Assembly (NCBI GenBank): GCA_013368325.1
Contig: JAACJK010000222.1
Coordinates: forward strand, 434,001 to 498,000
Direction: 5' to 3'
DNA length: 64,000 nt
Source: Ephemerocybe angulata
Taxonomy: Eukaryota > Basidiomycota > Agaricomycetes > Agaricales > Psathyrellaceae
The position numbers and the translations under genes are program-made. Of this stretch, positions 32,101 through 44,046 are shown in pieces (position 1 is the first letter of the stretch; each line of letters starts with the position of its first letter). The notes under the pieces were generated by a model, which saw only the letters and a list, made by a program, of their open reading frames with translations, made no database searches and was not told the origin of the DNA.

Positions 32101-35100
32101 TCAACATGTCTTTGCCAAACAGCGAGACAGAGTCTACGCACTGTTTTTGGCGTACTTGAAGCGCAAACGACAGAACGGCGATTTCGACACGGCTGATCGG
32201 TAGGTGCCCTTTCTATTCAACTAGCAGCCTCTGACGCGCTTCACATCCACAGCACTCACCGCATCTTGAAAGGCTTCGAGACGTCTGGTGTTCCTGGGAC
32301 CAAGATTGACTACCTCTATGTCGACGAAGCGCAGGACAATCTGCTCATCGATGCCATGCGTGAGTATCATTCGTTGGTCGGGCGTCGATTCTGCAACTGA
32401 AGTGTTTATAGTCTTGCGATCCATGTGCCGGAACCCGAATGGTTTATTCTGGGCTGGAGATACCGCTCAGACAATTGCGCTCGGCAGTTCGTTTAGGTTC
32501 AACGATTTGAAGGCATTCTTGTATCGCCTTGAGGTACGTCGAAAGGTCTCTACCTAACTTGAGGCGTATCTGACAGTTACGACTGGAATTAGGAAAGAAG
32601 GGAGAGCAAGCTCATTGACAGTAGCGGGATCACTCAGTCGGAGCTGCGCACGTTCCAGCTTCTGGTCAATTACCGGTCCCATGGAGGGATCGTTCGATGC
32701 GCAACGGCCGTGATTGAGTTGATTACACACTTCTGGCCCTACGCTATTGACTCCCTCGCTCCTGAAAAAGGGATTGTCGACGGGGCCAAGCCCGTTTTCT
32801 TCAGCGGTTGGGATACCGATACTGTCCGTTATGAGCAATTCCTATTTGGCGACTCGTGAGTTACACTGGTCTGGCGGTAGTTTAGGACGGCTAATTCTTA
32901 TTGGCATTCACAGTGGCGAACGCATTGAGTTCGGAGCGAGGCAATGTGAGTAAGCCAATTATCTGAAGACTCCTTTGAGACTGAAGCAGACTGCCAGGTA
33001 TCCTGGTGAGAGACGACGCGGCCAGAACTGAGCTTCGGCAACAAGTGGGAGATATTGGTCTCATTCTGTATGTTTTCAAGTATTGATCCAATCGTTGCGG
33101 GGGCTAATCTTAATTTAGAACTCTCTACGAGAGCAAAGGCCTTGAGTTCGATGATGTCCTGTTGTATAAATTCTTCGAGGACTCGAAGGTTGACCTTGGG
33201 CAATGGCGCCTAGTTCTCAACATGGTCGAGAAATCAAAGTGCAACGGGGTGGCGGCACCGCGGTTTGACGAGGAGAGGCATGCTGGAATCTGCAGCGAGG
33301 TGTGTGTGGGTTTCGTTGATTTGGACATACTCTCAGAAGGTCATAACGACAGCTCAAATTCCTTTATGTGGCCATAACCCGAGCCCGCAAGAATCTATGG
33401 ATCGTCGATTGCTCCGATAAGGCGGTGCCCATGAAAGTAGGTGTATTTCAAACTCTCATTTCCCTTGTGCTTATATGTGGGTGGTGCAGACGCTTTGGGA
33501 GTCGAATGAATACATCCAGAATTGCAAACCAGGTGGAGAGGTGCCCCGATTGGCTGTCAGTTCGACACCTGAAGAGTGGGCCAACACGGGGCGAGCCTTG
33601 TTCACCAACCGACGATACCTCCAAGCGATGCATGCGTTTGAACGAGCTGGATTGGCTCGTGAAAGCAAGATCGCCCACACGCATTATCTTCGTGAAATTG
33701 CACGGCAGATCCAACCGACCAACAAGGAGAACACACGGGCAAGGCGAGAGGCGTTCTGCGCCGCTGCGTCGTCGTTCTTGGAGTGCGCCAGAAGCGCCAA
33801 AGGAAAGGAACAACGTGTTTTCTTCCATAACGCGGGCGACTGCTACGAACATGCGGGGAGTTGTGGCGACAAGTCTGAAGACTATGGAAATGCTGCAAAG
33901 GCCTACGAAGCTGCGAAGGAGTACACCCCTGCTGTCAAGCTGTACCGTAAGGGCGACCTATTTGACGACGCCGTCAACGTCGTCCAGAAGCATCGTCATG
34001 AAGTCGATGATGAGCTTGCTGAAAGTGTGCTCGAGGTGGCGAGGTTGTATTACTTCAAGAACAAGGACTTCGCGTAAGTAATCTCACTACTCTTCCCGCC
34101 ATGTCATGTAACGGCTCTGCAGGAAAGCGAAGACGCTCTTTGACACTGTGGAAGAGCAATTGGAATACCTTGAAGACAACATCCTTTTGGACGACTGCCA
34201 TGCTGCCGTTCTCGCGGACTTGGGCAGGTACCAAGAAGCCGCCGATATTCACATCGAGGAAGGACGTACCATGGATGCCATTCGCGTCCTTCTCGAGGAC
34301 AAGGAGAACAGGGAATCGATCAGGAGGGCCAACGACTATATTCTGCGTGGTTTATGGCAGAACAATTCATTCTCACAGAAGATCAAAGATTCTGACACCG
34401 ACGCCCTCGCACTTCTCGAACTTGCATCGAAGTTGGACGCTAGTCTACTCTCCCCAACTCAGAAAGCTGAAGTGAGTGCACGATAGACAGTCCATCTCGC
34501 GCTTCTTAACTGACGCGAAAATTCCTCAGATCTCCATGTTCCGCAACCTCAGAACGAACGCCAACGATTCTGCAACTTTCCGCAAGCTGGCTTACGAATT
34601 TCTTAAGCGAGACGAAAAGTATCAGGCCCTGCTGTGCTTCGACCATCACTTCCTAAGATTCCACCCGGGAACGAACATCACCAACAGCGTCCTTGCAGGG
34701 ATCCTGGAAGACTTCTTGGCCTTTTGCCGATTGTTCAGAGAAGTCGCCCTGACCCTGGATCTCGCCAACCCGAGCATCCAACAACTTTTCAGCTTCCAGC
34801 CAGCCTCTGTCGAGAACGCTTATCGTCTTCGACATGAAACGTGGATCTACCGGCAAACATTGGCCTCAAAGGTGCTGCCTCTCGAAAGTGACGAAGAGTC
34901 CATCGTGGTTTCTGCTTCGGACCTCGAACGAAGCCTTCGACTTGGGCTGCGGACTCGCCTGAGGCAGCGTCTGAACGAGGAGAACGAATTCTGTCACCAT
35001 CGGATTGGCGTGTTTACGCTGTGCTTGCCCTTCATCATGAACAACGAGTGTCGACGAACGAACTGCTCACGTCAACACATCGACTACATGGAATTAACTC

Positions 35101-37450
35101 AGGCGTGGTACAACGCACAGCTGCGGATCCACTGCTTGCAGATCCTCATCTACCACATCTATCATGCGACCTCGCCTTCCCCGCACGTCACAATTCCAGA
35201 AAGACGGTTAGTAGCGCGGGTTTGTTCGAGTTTCTCCCTTTGCTGATGACTGTCTGTTCATAGCTACTGGATACACCGATTGTACGAGACGCTGAGGCCA
35301 CCTGCACATTACATGGGCTCCCAAGCGAGTGTGAGGCTAACAGCTGTTGCCGAGGCCCCAGCAGCATTCGAGGCTGTCAAAAACTGGTCTCGAGATATCC
35401 TCTACACTCGAGATGTCAAAGCAGACCGAGAACTTTTAAGTTTCCACCATGAAGCGGCCGTCCTCTGCCTTCTTATCGACCAAGAGAACGCGAGGAACTA
35501 CCTTCCCCGGGCTCCCCTCCTGGTCACACTGGATAAACAGCCAGCCTTCCACCGACCAATCAACGCATTTGGAGGCAAACAATACATCCTTTTGGATCTT
35601 TTCCACTGTCTGAATGCCAACGAAAAGACCTTCACGAGCGCTGGTATCCTCTTCCTAGAGTGAGTCAAATTTTCGCCTTTATACGGATAACGTTATCTAA
35701 CAAACGTAGGCATGTGGTAAATCTTCGGATTCCCATCGATGTAAACGACCTCTGCCATTTAGTCGAGTTTTTGTCTGGCTCCATCATCTTGGCTCGCCTG
35801 GGCTTCAATTTGCACAACATAACCCTCCCAAGAGGTTGGATATTGCTCCTTCTGCGCCAAATTTCGGTTCGGGAGGCGGATCATGTCTACCTCGATCGAC
35901 TTCTTCATTCGATGAAGGCCTTACTCGAAAGTCTTGTCAACGGCGGAGAGCTAGCAAGTACGTCATTCAGGTCCCTGGGCCTCTGATCCCTGCCTGTCTG
36001 GATTCTGACCTCTGGGCCCTCTTTCAAGGATATCTGTTGTTTGAAAACCGCGACCTATCAGATCTGCCTCAGGTTCGAGAGCTTTTCATCTCGAGAATGT
36101 GAGTGCCGTTCCTGAGTGAGGACCTGACCTTTGGCTAATCGAGGATTCTTCTAGATGTCGAGCAATTGGTCTCAGTATGCTGTTCTTCCTGTTTCAATGC
36201 ACTTCTTACTGACCACTCGAGTGCGCAGTTGGCTACAACATTTCCAATTACGTCGTTCGAGACAAGATTTTGGACATCCTCAAGGTTGTGAATGCAGCCA
36301 AACCCCACTATTCTTTCAGCGCGTACGTCCTTTTCCCCTTGGAGAGTTGCTGGCTCTTACACTTCGGACAGATTCATGACGAAGACCAAGAGCTGGGGTC
36401 AGGTCGCCCGGGCAGTACAGCAGTCTTACACTGAATCGCATATGGACGATATGGTCCAGCTATGCTTGCTGCAGAAGAAACATGACAAACAGTGGCCTGC
36501 ACCGAAAGGCGTGCGACGTGTTTTCTTCAGCAAATTGGAAGACGTGCCTACCATTCTTTCAACTGGGCCTATGAGGGCCGACGCGGCTCCGTTCGTTCCC
36601 AAGGGACTGGCGAAGGCTGGAGCCGGCGCTTCGGTTGCTGTCGATGAGAATGAAGAGTCTGTGGAGCAGACGATCGAGCAGCCAGATGCTGATGCTGCTG
36701 GCCTTGTCGATTCCAGGGACCTCGTCGACACGCTCGCGACCACCGCAGCGCCCTTGGCTGTGGAGAAGATCTCAGACGGGCAGAAAGCGGTCGCTGTGCG
36801 GTTGACGGCGCGGTATCGACGCGTTTTGCGGACCAGGAAGCTGGAGAGGGCGAAGACCTCGACTCAGAAGGCCTATGACTCATTCTTCGATACATGCCTC
36901 AAGGCGGCTAAGGACATGGTGTGGCCGCATGGATTCTTCTATCGCAAGCTGTATTTGGGGCTCGTGCCTCATTTGTTGGCGTGCGTTAATGGTGTCGAGT
37001 CTTACGCACATTCCGCAAAGGCAAAGGCGAAGAAACGTTTGCGGAAAGACGAGAAACAGGATCTCGAGGGGTTGAATAAGAGGATCACCGAGTTGAGGTA
37101 TGCACGTTTGCTCTCCCTTTTGTGGAAATAGGGACACTGCTTACAGTATTCGTTTCAGCTTTATCTTCAAGTCGTCGAAGAGTCTACACAAGGCATTGGA
37201 ACCCTCGTCCAAACTTCACAAGCAGCGAGACATCGAGCAACTGAAGAAGTTGGTAGGGGAGGTGGAGGCGCTGGTGAAGCGTGTTCCCCCAGGATCTGGC
37301 CTCGATGTTCAATTCAACCTGGACATGGCGATCAAGGGAATCGTTACGGAGAAGAAAGTGCCCGAGCCCGAACCAAAGCCAGAGTTGAATGTCGATGATG
37401 TCGGTGGTGATGAGGACTATGTGATTCCCGTCCGATATGCAGTGAACTGA
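29151..37450 (+). CDS. Giant UvrD/Rep-like SF1 helicase, TRANK1-like (HEL1)
   Basis: Roughly 2000 residues over about 20 exons. The N-terminal part (MDPVTLANFTSAFGRC, ...) is family specific. The SF1 motifs lie in the middle. Walker A GRSGTGKTTT is split by an intron near 31312-31365. Motif II YVDEAQDNLL is near 32320, motif III FWAGDTAQTI near 32450, motif IV NYRSHGG near 32670, motif V ESKGLEFDDVLLY near 33130 and motif VI VAITRARKNLWI near 33370. A helical TPR-like region follows (AGDCYEHAG, AAKAYEAAKEYTPAVKLYRK, LADLGRYQEAADIHIEEGR). The C-terminal domain contains FYRKLYLGLVPHLLACVNGV and AKAKAKKRLRKDEKQDLEGL. The motif order resembles animal TRANK1 and related UvrD-domain proteins. Nucleic acid unwinding is inferred; the biological role is unknown. 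All motifs look intact. Paralogs: HEL2 (44047-52412) and the fragment at 22616-23329. Confidence 0.86.
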
Positions 37451-37645
37451 TACCTATCAGCATTTGAACCCTGTATGTAGCGTGCTGTGTCTGCATTTTC
37501 ATGTATATTCCGACCTATGAATTCCTGAGCTATGATACAATGAAATAGTGAGGTTAATACGATACATGGGTGATGAGGAGGAAGGAAGGGAAGGTCTGGA
37601 AAGGGTTCAGACATCATGATGTGGGTCCTTGATACTATGAAGGTG

Positions 37646-38557
37646 TTAGCGAAAATCGGATGCATCATGGTTCCGGCCTACCAGTTCTCGATACTTCTCT
37701 CGTGCCTGCTTCACGAAGAGATATATGTCACCGGTCTCGTTGAGTGACGTGAGGAGGATGGGTAATGAAGGGAGGAGAGGTGAAGAGGTGAGCACTACAG
37801 AGGGGGTCAGAAAAGGCCATGCACATGGGTGAATGCGATTACGAACCTCGGTAACTTGTACTTGAGACGTCGAGAACGAGACTCGCGTCACGCTCTGGAT
37901 CTGTAGGGTCAAGCCGCCAGAAGCGAACGAATAGCTGGTCATTCTCGATACCCTCCATTGAGAAACCAAGGTTCTCTTCACAGAATTTAAGGTCTGGGTT
38001 GACTCGAGAAGCGTTCTTGCGCAGTATTGAGCGCTCCTTGTTCTTCTCTGCGGTCGGCGTCAGTCCTGAGTGAAGTCAAGCGCCTAAATTGGGACGCACC
38101 TCTCCGAAGGTTCTCTGTGATCACTCGGTATTGCTCAATTTCTGAATCTATCGAGCTGCATTTGTCGCGTAGGGAGGCTAGTTGGCGCTTGAAGGCTGCC
38201 ACCGAGAGCTCCATCTCCTGGCGTTCCTCTTTCTCCTTCTCCAGTTCTGCAGGTTTCGTTAGGGATAAGTTGGGATGCGAGGAAGTCCCTCTCACCTGCT
38301 ACCAGGTCAATCTCCCGCAGCTTGCACTGATTTGTTTCTGTTTCGACCTGCTGGATCTTCTCTGTGAGCCTTTTCTTCTCTGCAACCTGGCTTTTCCTGC
38401 GTTCCGATATTGTGTTGATAGACCGATTCTTCCATGTTGTGAGCGCCTTGAGAAAGTTTCGCGTCGACGTCTCGTATGTGTTTGTTCGTAGGTCAATGTG
38501 TGGGTTCGGCTGCTTGAGGATGGTCGCAAGGTCGAGCTGGGGGACGCGGACGGACAT
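37646..38557 (-). CDS. SPC25: Kinetochore protein SPC25 (Ndc80 complex)
   Basis: Predicted subunit of the Ndc80 complex that links microtubules to the kinetochore. The N-terminal part (MSVRVPQLDLATILKQ, ...) is followed by a coiled coil (KRLTEKIQQVETETNQ, then ELEKEKEERQEMELSVAAF). The C-terminal globular domain is ENLGFSMEGIENDQLFVRFW followed by RDASLVLDVSSTSYK, and the end is DIYLFVKQAREKYRELVGRN. This order and the length (about 230-240 aa) fit Spc25. Several short introns separate the pieces. The start ATG is 38557-38555 and the stop TAA 37646-37648. Divergent from DBF2 by 187 bp; convergent with HEL1. Confidence 0.85.
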
Positions 38558-38744
38558 GGTGGTTGACGGGAGAGGTGATTTGAGCGGAACACGCGACGCG
38601 TCTGAGCATGTGACTTCCCCGCGTCGCGTGTTCGATCTGCGCCGCGTTCGGCGGTGTCAGCCCAGGCACACGGCGTTTTGTGTACAGAGTCGAACATGCT
38701 TTGATGTTTGCCATTTCTCATCGACAACGTTATCCTCCTTCGCG
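38558..38744. promoter_or_regulatory. 187-bp divergent promoter between SPC25 and DBF2
   Basis: Shared intergenic region of two cell-division genes. It holds an exact MluI cell-cycle box ACGCGT at 38596-38601 and a perfect 14-bp inverted repeat containing four ACGCG/CGCGT cores. MBF-type factors bind ACGCGT in yeasts; use here is inferred. Confidence 0.7.
38587..38633. repeat. Perfect 14-bp inverted repeat of ACGCG cores
   Basis: GAACACGCGACGCG (38587-38600) and CGCGTCGCGTGTTC (38620-38633), 19-nt spacer. Each arm carries two ACGCG cores. Confidence 0.95.
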
Positions 38745-40768
38745 ATGGCCCCAGTAGCGGGATTGCCCTCCAAGGCGACGGCCAGTGCGCAGAGCTCGCC
38801 CAAGAAACAGGTCTCTGGCCTGCCAGATTACCGAGATATCCACATGGACACGGCAAAGGGTTTGCCCTCGGCCACATCGAGCTACAATGATATTCGAATG
38901 GGCACGGCGAGACCCTTTGGCGGCCCCAATCCTGATGATATCAGGATGGAGACCGCGCGCGGAGGGGCCACGGCCGCGACGCTTAGGGGCAACAAATTCC
39001 AACCTTGGGAACGCCAACTCGTAGAAAGCCCGGAGGTCAGGAGGAAGGCCACGGTTGCGCAACTGTGTGAGTCGCTGCGGGCCTTTTGGCGCTCATCAGA
39101 GCTAATCGCGGTCATTTAGATTTCTTGGACTACTATTTCCAGACTCTGGGCTATATCGCCGCAAGGAAGCAACGGCGGGCCACCTTCGACAAGGATACCG
39201 CTGCACGCAATCTTTCGACCAGCGAGTTCAACAAGGAGTTCAAGTCTTATTGCGGCAGAGAACGAGTGCTTCTTCGAAAACGCCGAACGAAGCTCAAGGT
39301 CGACCAGTTCCATATCATCGCTCAGGTCGGACAGGGTGGATATGGAGAGGTGTTCCTCGCGAGGAAGGCAGACAGTGGCCAGGTCTGTGCCCTGAAGAAG
39401 ATGAGAAAACGCACGCTATTCAAGATGGACGAGGTGAGTAATCATGCTTTGCTCTCGCCCTTGTGTGTTCATTCATAAATGAAACAGATACGACACGTTC
39501 TTGTTGAGCGAGATATCCTGACTGCCACCAAGACGCCGTGGCTGGTTCGACTCCTCTATGCTTTCCAGGATCCCGAATTCGTCTATCTCGCCATGGAGTA
39601 CGTTCCGGGAGGAGACTTCAGAACATTACTCAACAACTCCGGTGTTTTGAAGGAGGAGCACGCTCGATTCTATATTAGCGAGATGTTCGCCGCCGTGAAC
39701 GAGTTGCACAAGCTCGGATACCTCCACCGTGACCTTAAGCCCGAGGTGGGTTCTCCTTCGCCTTCCTGGATGATGTCCTTGCTTATGGAGGTTTAGAACT
39801 TCCTGGTCGATGGCACAGGCCATGTCAAGCTTACTGACTTCGGGTTGGCGACTGGAGCGCTTAACCCCAAGCGAATAGAGTCACTGAAAGTGAAGGTGGG
39901 TAGTTGGTTGTTGAATCAAGATCAGGGCAGCTACTAATTCTTGCCATTAGCTAGACAAAGTCAAGGATAACCAACTGATACACAGATCTACCATGGAAAG
40001 GAGGTCAATATACCGGTCAATTAGAAATGAAGATCCTCGATATGCCGACTCTATCGTTGGCTCGCCAGACTATATGGTACACGCCCTCGTCTACTCACCC
40101 ACTCCGTTGTCTGATCCCAGGCTTCTAGGCTCCGGAGGTTCTGCGAGGAAAGCCCTATAGCTACTCAGTCGACTATTGGTCGTTAGGTTGCATCCTGTTT
40201 GAGTTCTTGGCTGGTTTCCCACCATTCAGCGGAAGCACCCCCGAAGAGACTTGGACGAATCTTAAGAACTGGACGAAGGTTCTCCGCAGGCCGGAATACG
40301 ATAGAGAAGAAGATCTCATTTTCAATCTCAGCGACATTGCTTGGGATGCTGTCATTCGGTGCGTTCGATCTCTCCTCTCGACGGGATTCAGAAGACTGAT
40401 ATTTGCGCTTTAGCTTGATCGCCCACGCGAGTGTCCGATACTCGACCCTTGCACAAGTGACCGAGCATCCATTCTTCAAGGGTGTTAAGTGGGAGGATTT
40501 GCGTGCTGTACGTGCGCCCTTCGTTCCAGCGCTCGACTCCGAGCTGGACACAGGTTACTACGACGATTTCACATCTCCAGAAGATATGGCCAAGTACGCT
40601 GAAGTTCAAGAGAAGATGAACAACGTTGGCAAAGTCAAAGAGAAGGAAGAAGACTTTGGGAGAGGTGTGTGGGTTGGATTCACCTTTGGAAAGAATGGGC
40701 CTGGGGTCGGTGCTAGGCCCAATTTTGATTCGGGGTATGACGATGGGTCGCTGGCGACCATATTTTGA
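38745..40768 (+). CDS. DBF2: NDR-family kinase DBF2/Sid2, mitotic exit and septation
   Basis: AGC/NDR protein kinase that acts at the end of the mitotic exit/septation initiation network with Mob1. The N-terminal 100 residues are disordered with repeated DIRM/DIHM segments. The Mob-binding region is [19 protein letters not shown]. Kinase motifs: [13 protein letters not shown] (P-loop), VCALKKM (Lys), YLHRDLKPE (catalytic loop) and [10 protein letters not shown] (DFG). The insert ends [23 protein letters not shown] and continues to APEVLRGK; the Ser in SIVGSPDYM is the activation-loop site, as in Dbf2/Sid2. The C-terminal hydrophobic motif is WVGFTFGK, the Dbf2/Sid2 form. Five to seven short introns. 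The start ATG is at 38745 ([10 protein letters not shown]) and the stop TGA at 40766-40768. Confidence 0.94.
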
Positions 40769-41351
40769 TTGTGGTTCTTTTGCTTTTGGTTTCGTGTATA
40801 CCACATTGTTTGTACCTATAGTTTCTCTGATCAAGTTGAAGGGACGCACGTTTGTCTTTCGCTGTCAGTCCCTGTTTGTTTGCCTTGCTGTTCTGGATAT
40901 TAGCGCCCATCACGGACTTCATTTCCATTGCGGAAGTGCGAAGCTGGGTGGTCGTTCGGTCGTGCGACCAGCGGGCAGGTGACCATTGGTGGACTGTCAC
41001 GGCGGGAGGACTGTATCGTCGGTGTTATGTCCGGCGATCGACCACAAGGCTGGATATTTAATTTGCAGCGGTGGCGGTCAGGACCGTCAGGTGCTGCGGG
41101 TAAGGTGATCTTTACAGATAATGATTGCATAGTGGGGTACATGGTTGACCTTCTAGTGTGCTACCAGAGTCTAGGGTGTCTATAATAAAGGGTATGTGTC
41201 CATCTCTTTTGAATCTGGGGCGCCTATGAGATAATTAACACACCGCAACTCTTAGATAGAGGCCAATCAAGGAAATGAAGAAAGCGAATATCAAAGTGCA
41301 TAATGTTTAACCAGAGGGTCAACGGTCGAGGGACTGCGCGATGCTGGCCGT
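40769..41351. other. Convergent 3' intergenic region
   Basis: Lies between the stops of DBF2 (+) and the MYND gene (-). It holds only short frames without motif; likely 3' UTRs. Confidence 0.5.
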
Positions 41352-42240
41352 CTAGCAAATATGTCGTTTTCCTCCCTGGAGACGGCATTCTCTGGAACAC
41401 CACATCTTTTGACACTTCCCGCATGCAGGGTAGTCTCTCCCAGGCTTTGAGCATGTTGCGCACACCATCTTGCCCGCACAGAACTTAGACGAACGTTCGA
41501 CGCGCGCAAGGACTGGATGAAGAGCGGTCGACGTTGGATGCAGGAGGTGTGTCGACGGGGAGACGTCGTCGTCGTCTGATTCTGGGCCTCCTCTTCCTGG
41601 AGAAGGCGAGCGAGAGGACGACGCCGACGAGTCTGAGGAGGATGGAGAAGGGGCCATCTTCACGGCGCGCATGATACCGTGCGCGGGAGGCGATGACGAT
41701 AGCGGCGACTTGGATCTGGCCGATCCTGCTGCGTTGAGCACGAGGGGCTGCAGGTTGAATTTGACCGATTTGCGGACGCGCTTTTCGGAAGCAAAGCTGT
41801 TCGACAATACTGGTCGTGTGCCCGTTCCTTTTGAGGAGCTGGATGCCCCTGTCCCCGCTGGTGTGCGAGACGAGCCTGGGGAGGCTTGGACGAATCGGAG
41901 GAGAGTGGTGCTCGCTCCGAGTCCTGAGCGATGGTGGCTCGAGGGCGCGAATGCGCCCCAGGCGAACTCGGAGGTCTCTGTGTCGAGGTCTGGGAGCGCT
42001 TTTGGGAGGGAGGTGAGGATGGCGGTGGGGGCTCGGCTGACGCTGTACGCCGAGCTTGCAGCACTGGATGATGTGGAGCACATCGAGAGCGTGCGGGCGC
42101 GAGGGTTCCATCTTCCCTGCATGTGCGATGTGTGTGACTGACGGCAGTGTGTTAGGGCATCACTTCGAAGGCTTTGTGGGCGTACATACCTCTGGTTCAC
42201 CTGAGTGGAAGGATCGTGGAAGGGGAATAGAGATGGACAT
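41352..42240 (-). CDS. MYND zinc-finger protein, disordered N-terminus
   Basis: About 278 residues. Most is Ser/Pro/Arg-rich and apparently disordered. The extreme C-terminus is a complete MYND finger: CATCSKPGRDYPACGKCQKM followed by WCSRECRLQGGKRHIC, with the full C/H ligand series. MYND fingers bind proline-rich peptides; no catalytic domain accompanies this one. I propose two exons: MSISIPLPRSFHSGEPE, then an intron 42138-42189 (gtatgt...gtcag), then SHTSHMQGRW. An alternative is a single exon from the ATG at 42122. The stop is at 41352-41354. Target unknown. Confidence 0.72.
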
Positions 42241-44046
42241 TGTGCTGTTCGAACTTCGATGGGATGGGGAGGTCGGTAGGGTAGGGCCTGCCTGCGATGG
42301 AAGTGTCGTGTGAGTGGGGAGGGCAGCTTGTTCTGTAAGATTGTGAAGAAGCCTCACTTATATAACGCTCCTACGGAACCCAGGGTCTTCGGCTCTCTTC
42401 TCATTCTGGTAATTCACTCATCGAGAAAATCTAAGGTGCCTATATGATTCTTTAGGATGACATTGACAATGACAGCTGCGGGTCGGCGAGTCGGTCGAAA
42501 GAGGATGAGGGGTATTCTGGTCGCGTGACGGTACTTTAAACCCCATTATACGGCGGGGCACAGTGAAAGGGCGCTAGTGAAAGTATCTGCACAGGGCTAT
42601 CACAGTATGCGTCACCATGTGCGAAGCAAAGTCGGTTTCGAGAGCAATAACAACATCAGGTTTGTTGCTCGTGTGCTCATTTCCGGCGTTCGCAGGGCAC
42701 CTGTACCCACCGGAAAGCAGTGTGGCAGAGGGAATTTTGAGAGCAACTCGAACGTTTGTATCCCTAGCATCTGGACGATCGTCAGCGGCGAATCCTCGAC
42801 CCTCGAAACATAGGAGAGATGAAAACCGAGCGGGAGGGCCTAGGTGCAGGTGCGCAAATGCGAGTGACAGATAGACACAGTCTTCCAATCTATTGCGGTT
42901 TCCACTGAAACCCACAGTCTGGTGCCTTCCCGTGCTTCTTATGATGGAGAGCGCCCTGCCACAATGCCAAAATCTAGATGGGGGAAAGCTATGCTTTGAC
43001 ACCCCGGGTCTTATTGTTGTCACGAAATCGCAGGGCTCTATTGGGTAGCGCACGCACGTTCGTCGATCCTGTCCTACCTGGCGCAGCTTTCTCTCCACTC
43101 GATCTCCACCATGGACTGCTGGAGCCCAGGAGATCGTATTTCTACGTGCAATGGCATTGCTGTTTTATACTGATCGAAGGCGAATCCATGTTGGAGTTGG
43201 GGAGTTCAGAAGACGGAGATGATTGGTCTCCTCGTTTGTAAAGGTACCCTAGTTCACCCGACCGAAGATAAGATTATTAAATCAAGAGCCTGAAGGCTGA
43301 ATACACGAGGCGTCTTATATTGCTTTGGGTTAAAGTTCATCGCTGAGGGCAGAGGGTTTTCTACCCAGCCGTAGCTTGATCGGACGGGCGCCCATTTACC
43401 TCGGTGCCTAGTACTCGAACAGAATGAGCGCGATTCCGCCAACACCCGCACCTAGAGGCCCGACCAGAACCCTGAACCATGCAACAGTTGTAAGCCTTTG
43501 ATTGGCGTCGTCAAAGGTGCTCGCTAATCAATTAGCACCACGAGCGCTAAATTTGGCGCTCGCGTGGCAAACGCCGAAAGACCCGCAGGCGTGGATGCCT
43601 TCATGATAAGCCGACATGTGTAGCTCACCTTCGAGAAGTAATTAACCCCATATCTCGTCCCCGCTCCGAAGAAAAAGGGGATGCATCTGCACCTTACACA
43701 GGCTCGCATTCAAGTTGTCGAGACCTAAGCGAAGGATTTCGTGTGCTACACGCCGCTCGTAGTCCGAGAATCGGTGTGGCAGGCATAGTCTGATGGAATT
43801 CTTTAACATCTACCACCAAATACATTGCCACATTATGCACGCGAGGTGCTTCTTTAGCGACGGGAATTGGAGTACACGTAGTCATGCAGTCAAGGTTTAC
43901 CGGACTACGCCGCACCGCGCTCTCCAGATGTCCGGAGGCTGGCATGAAGGCAACCGTATCTTAGGTAGGGGGTTGGGGGGAGCGATGTATATATTCGAAT
44001 TTATGGGAAAGGCATTCGGGTATGATAGCTATTATACACGAGCCGT
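42241..44046. other. Intergenic region, no supported gene
   Basis: 1.8 kb with scattered short frames. The longest on the + strand near its end, 43793-44086 (IYHQIHCHIMHARC, ...), has no recognised motif and overlaps the 3' end of HEL2. The left part is the MYND promoter side. Confidence 0.45.
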
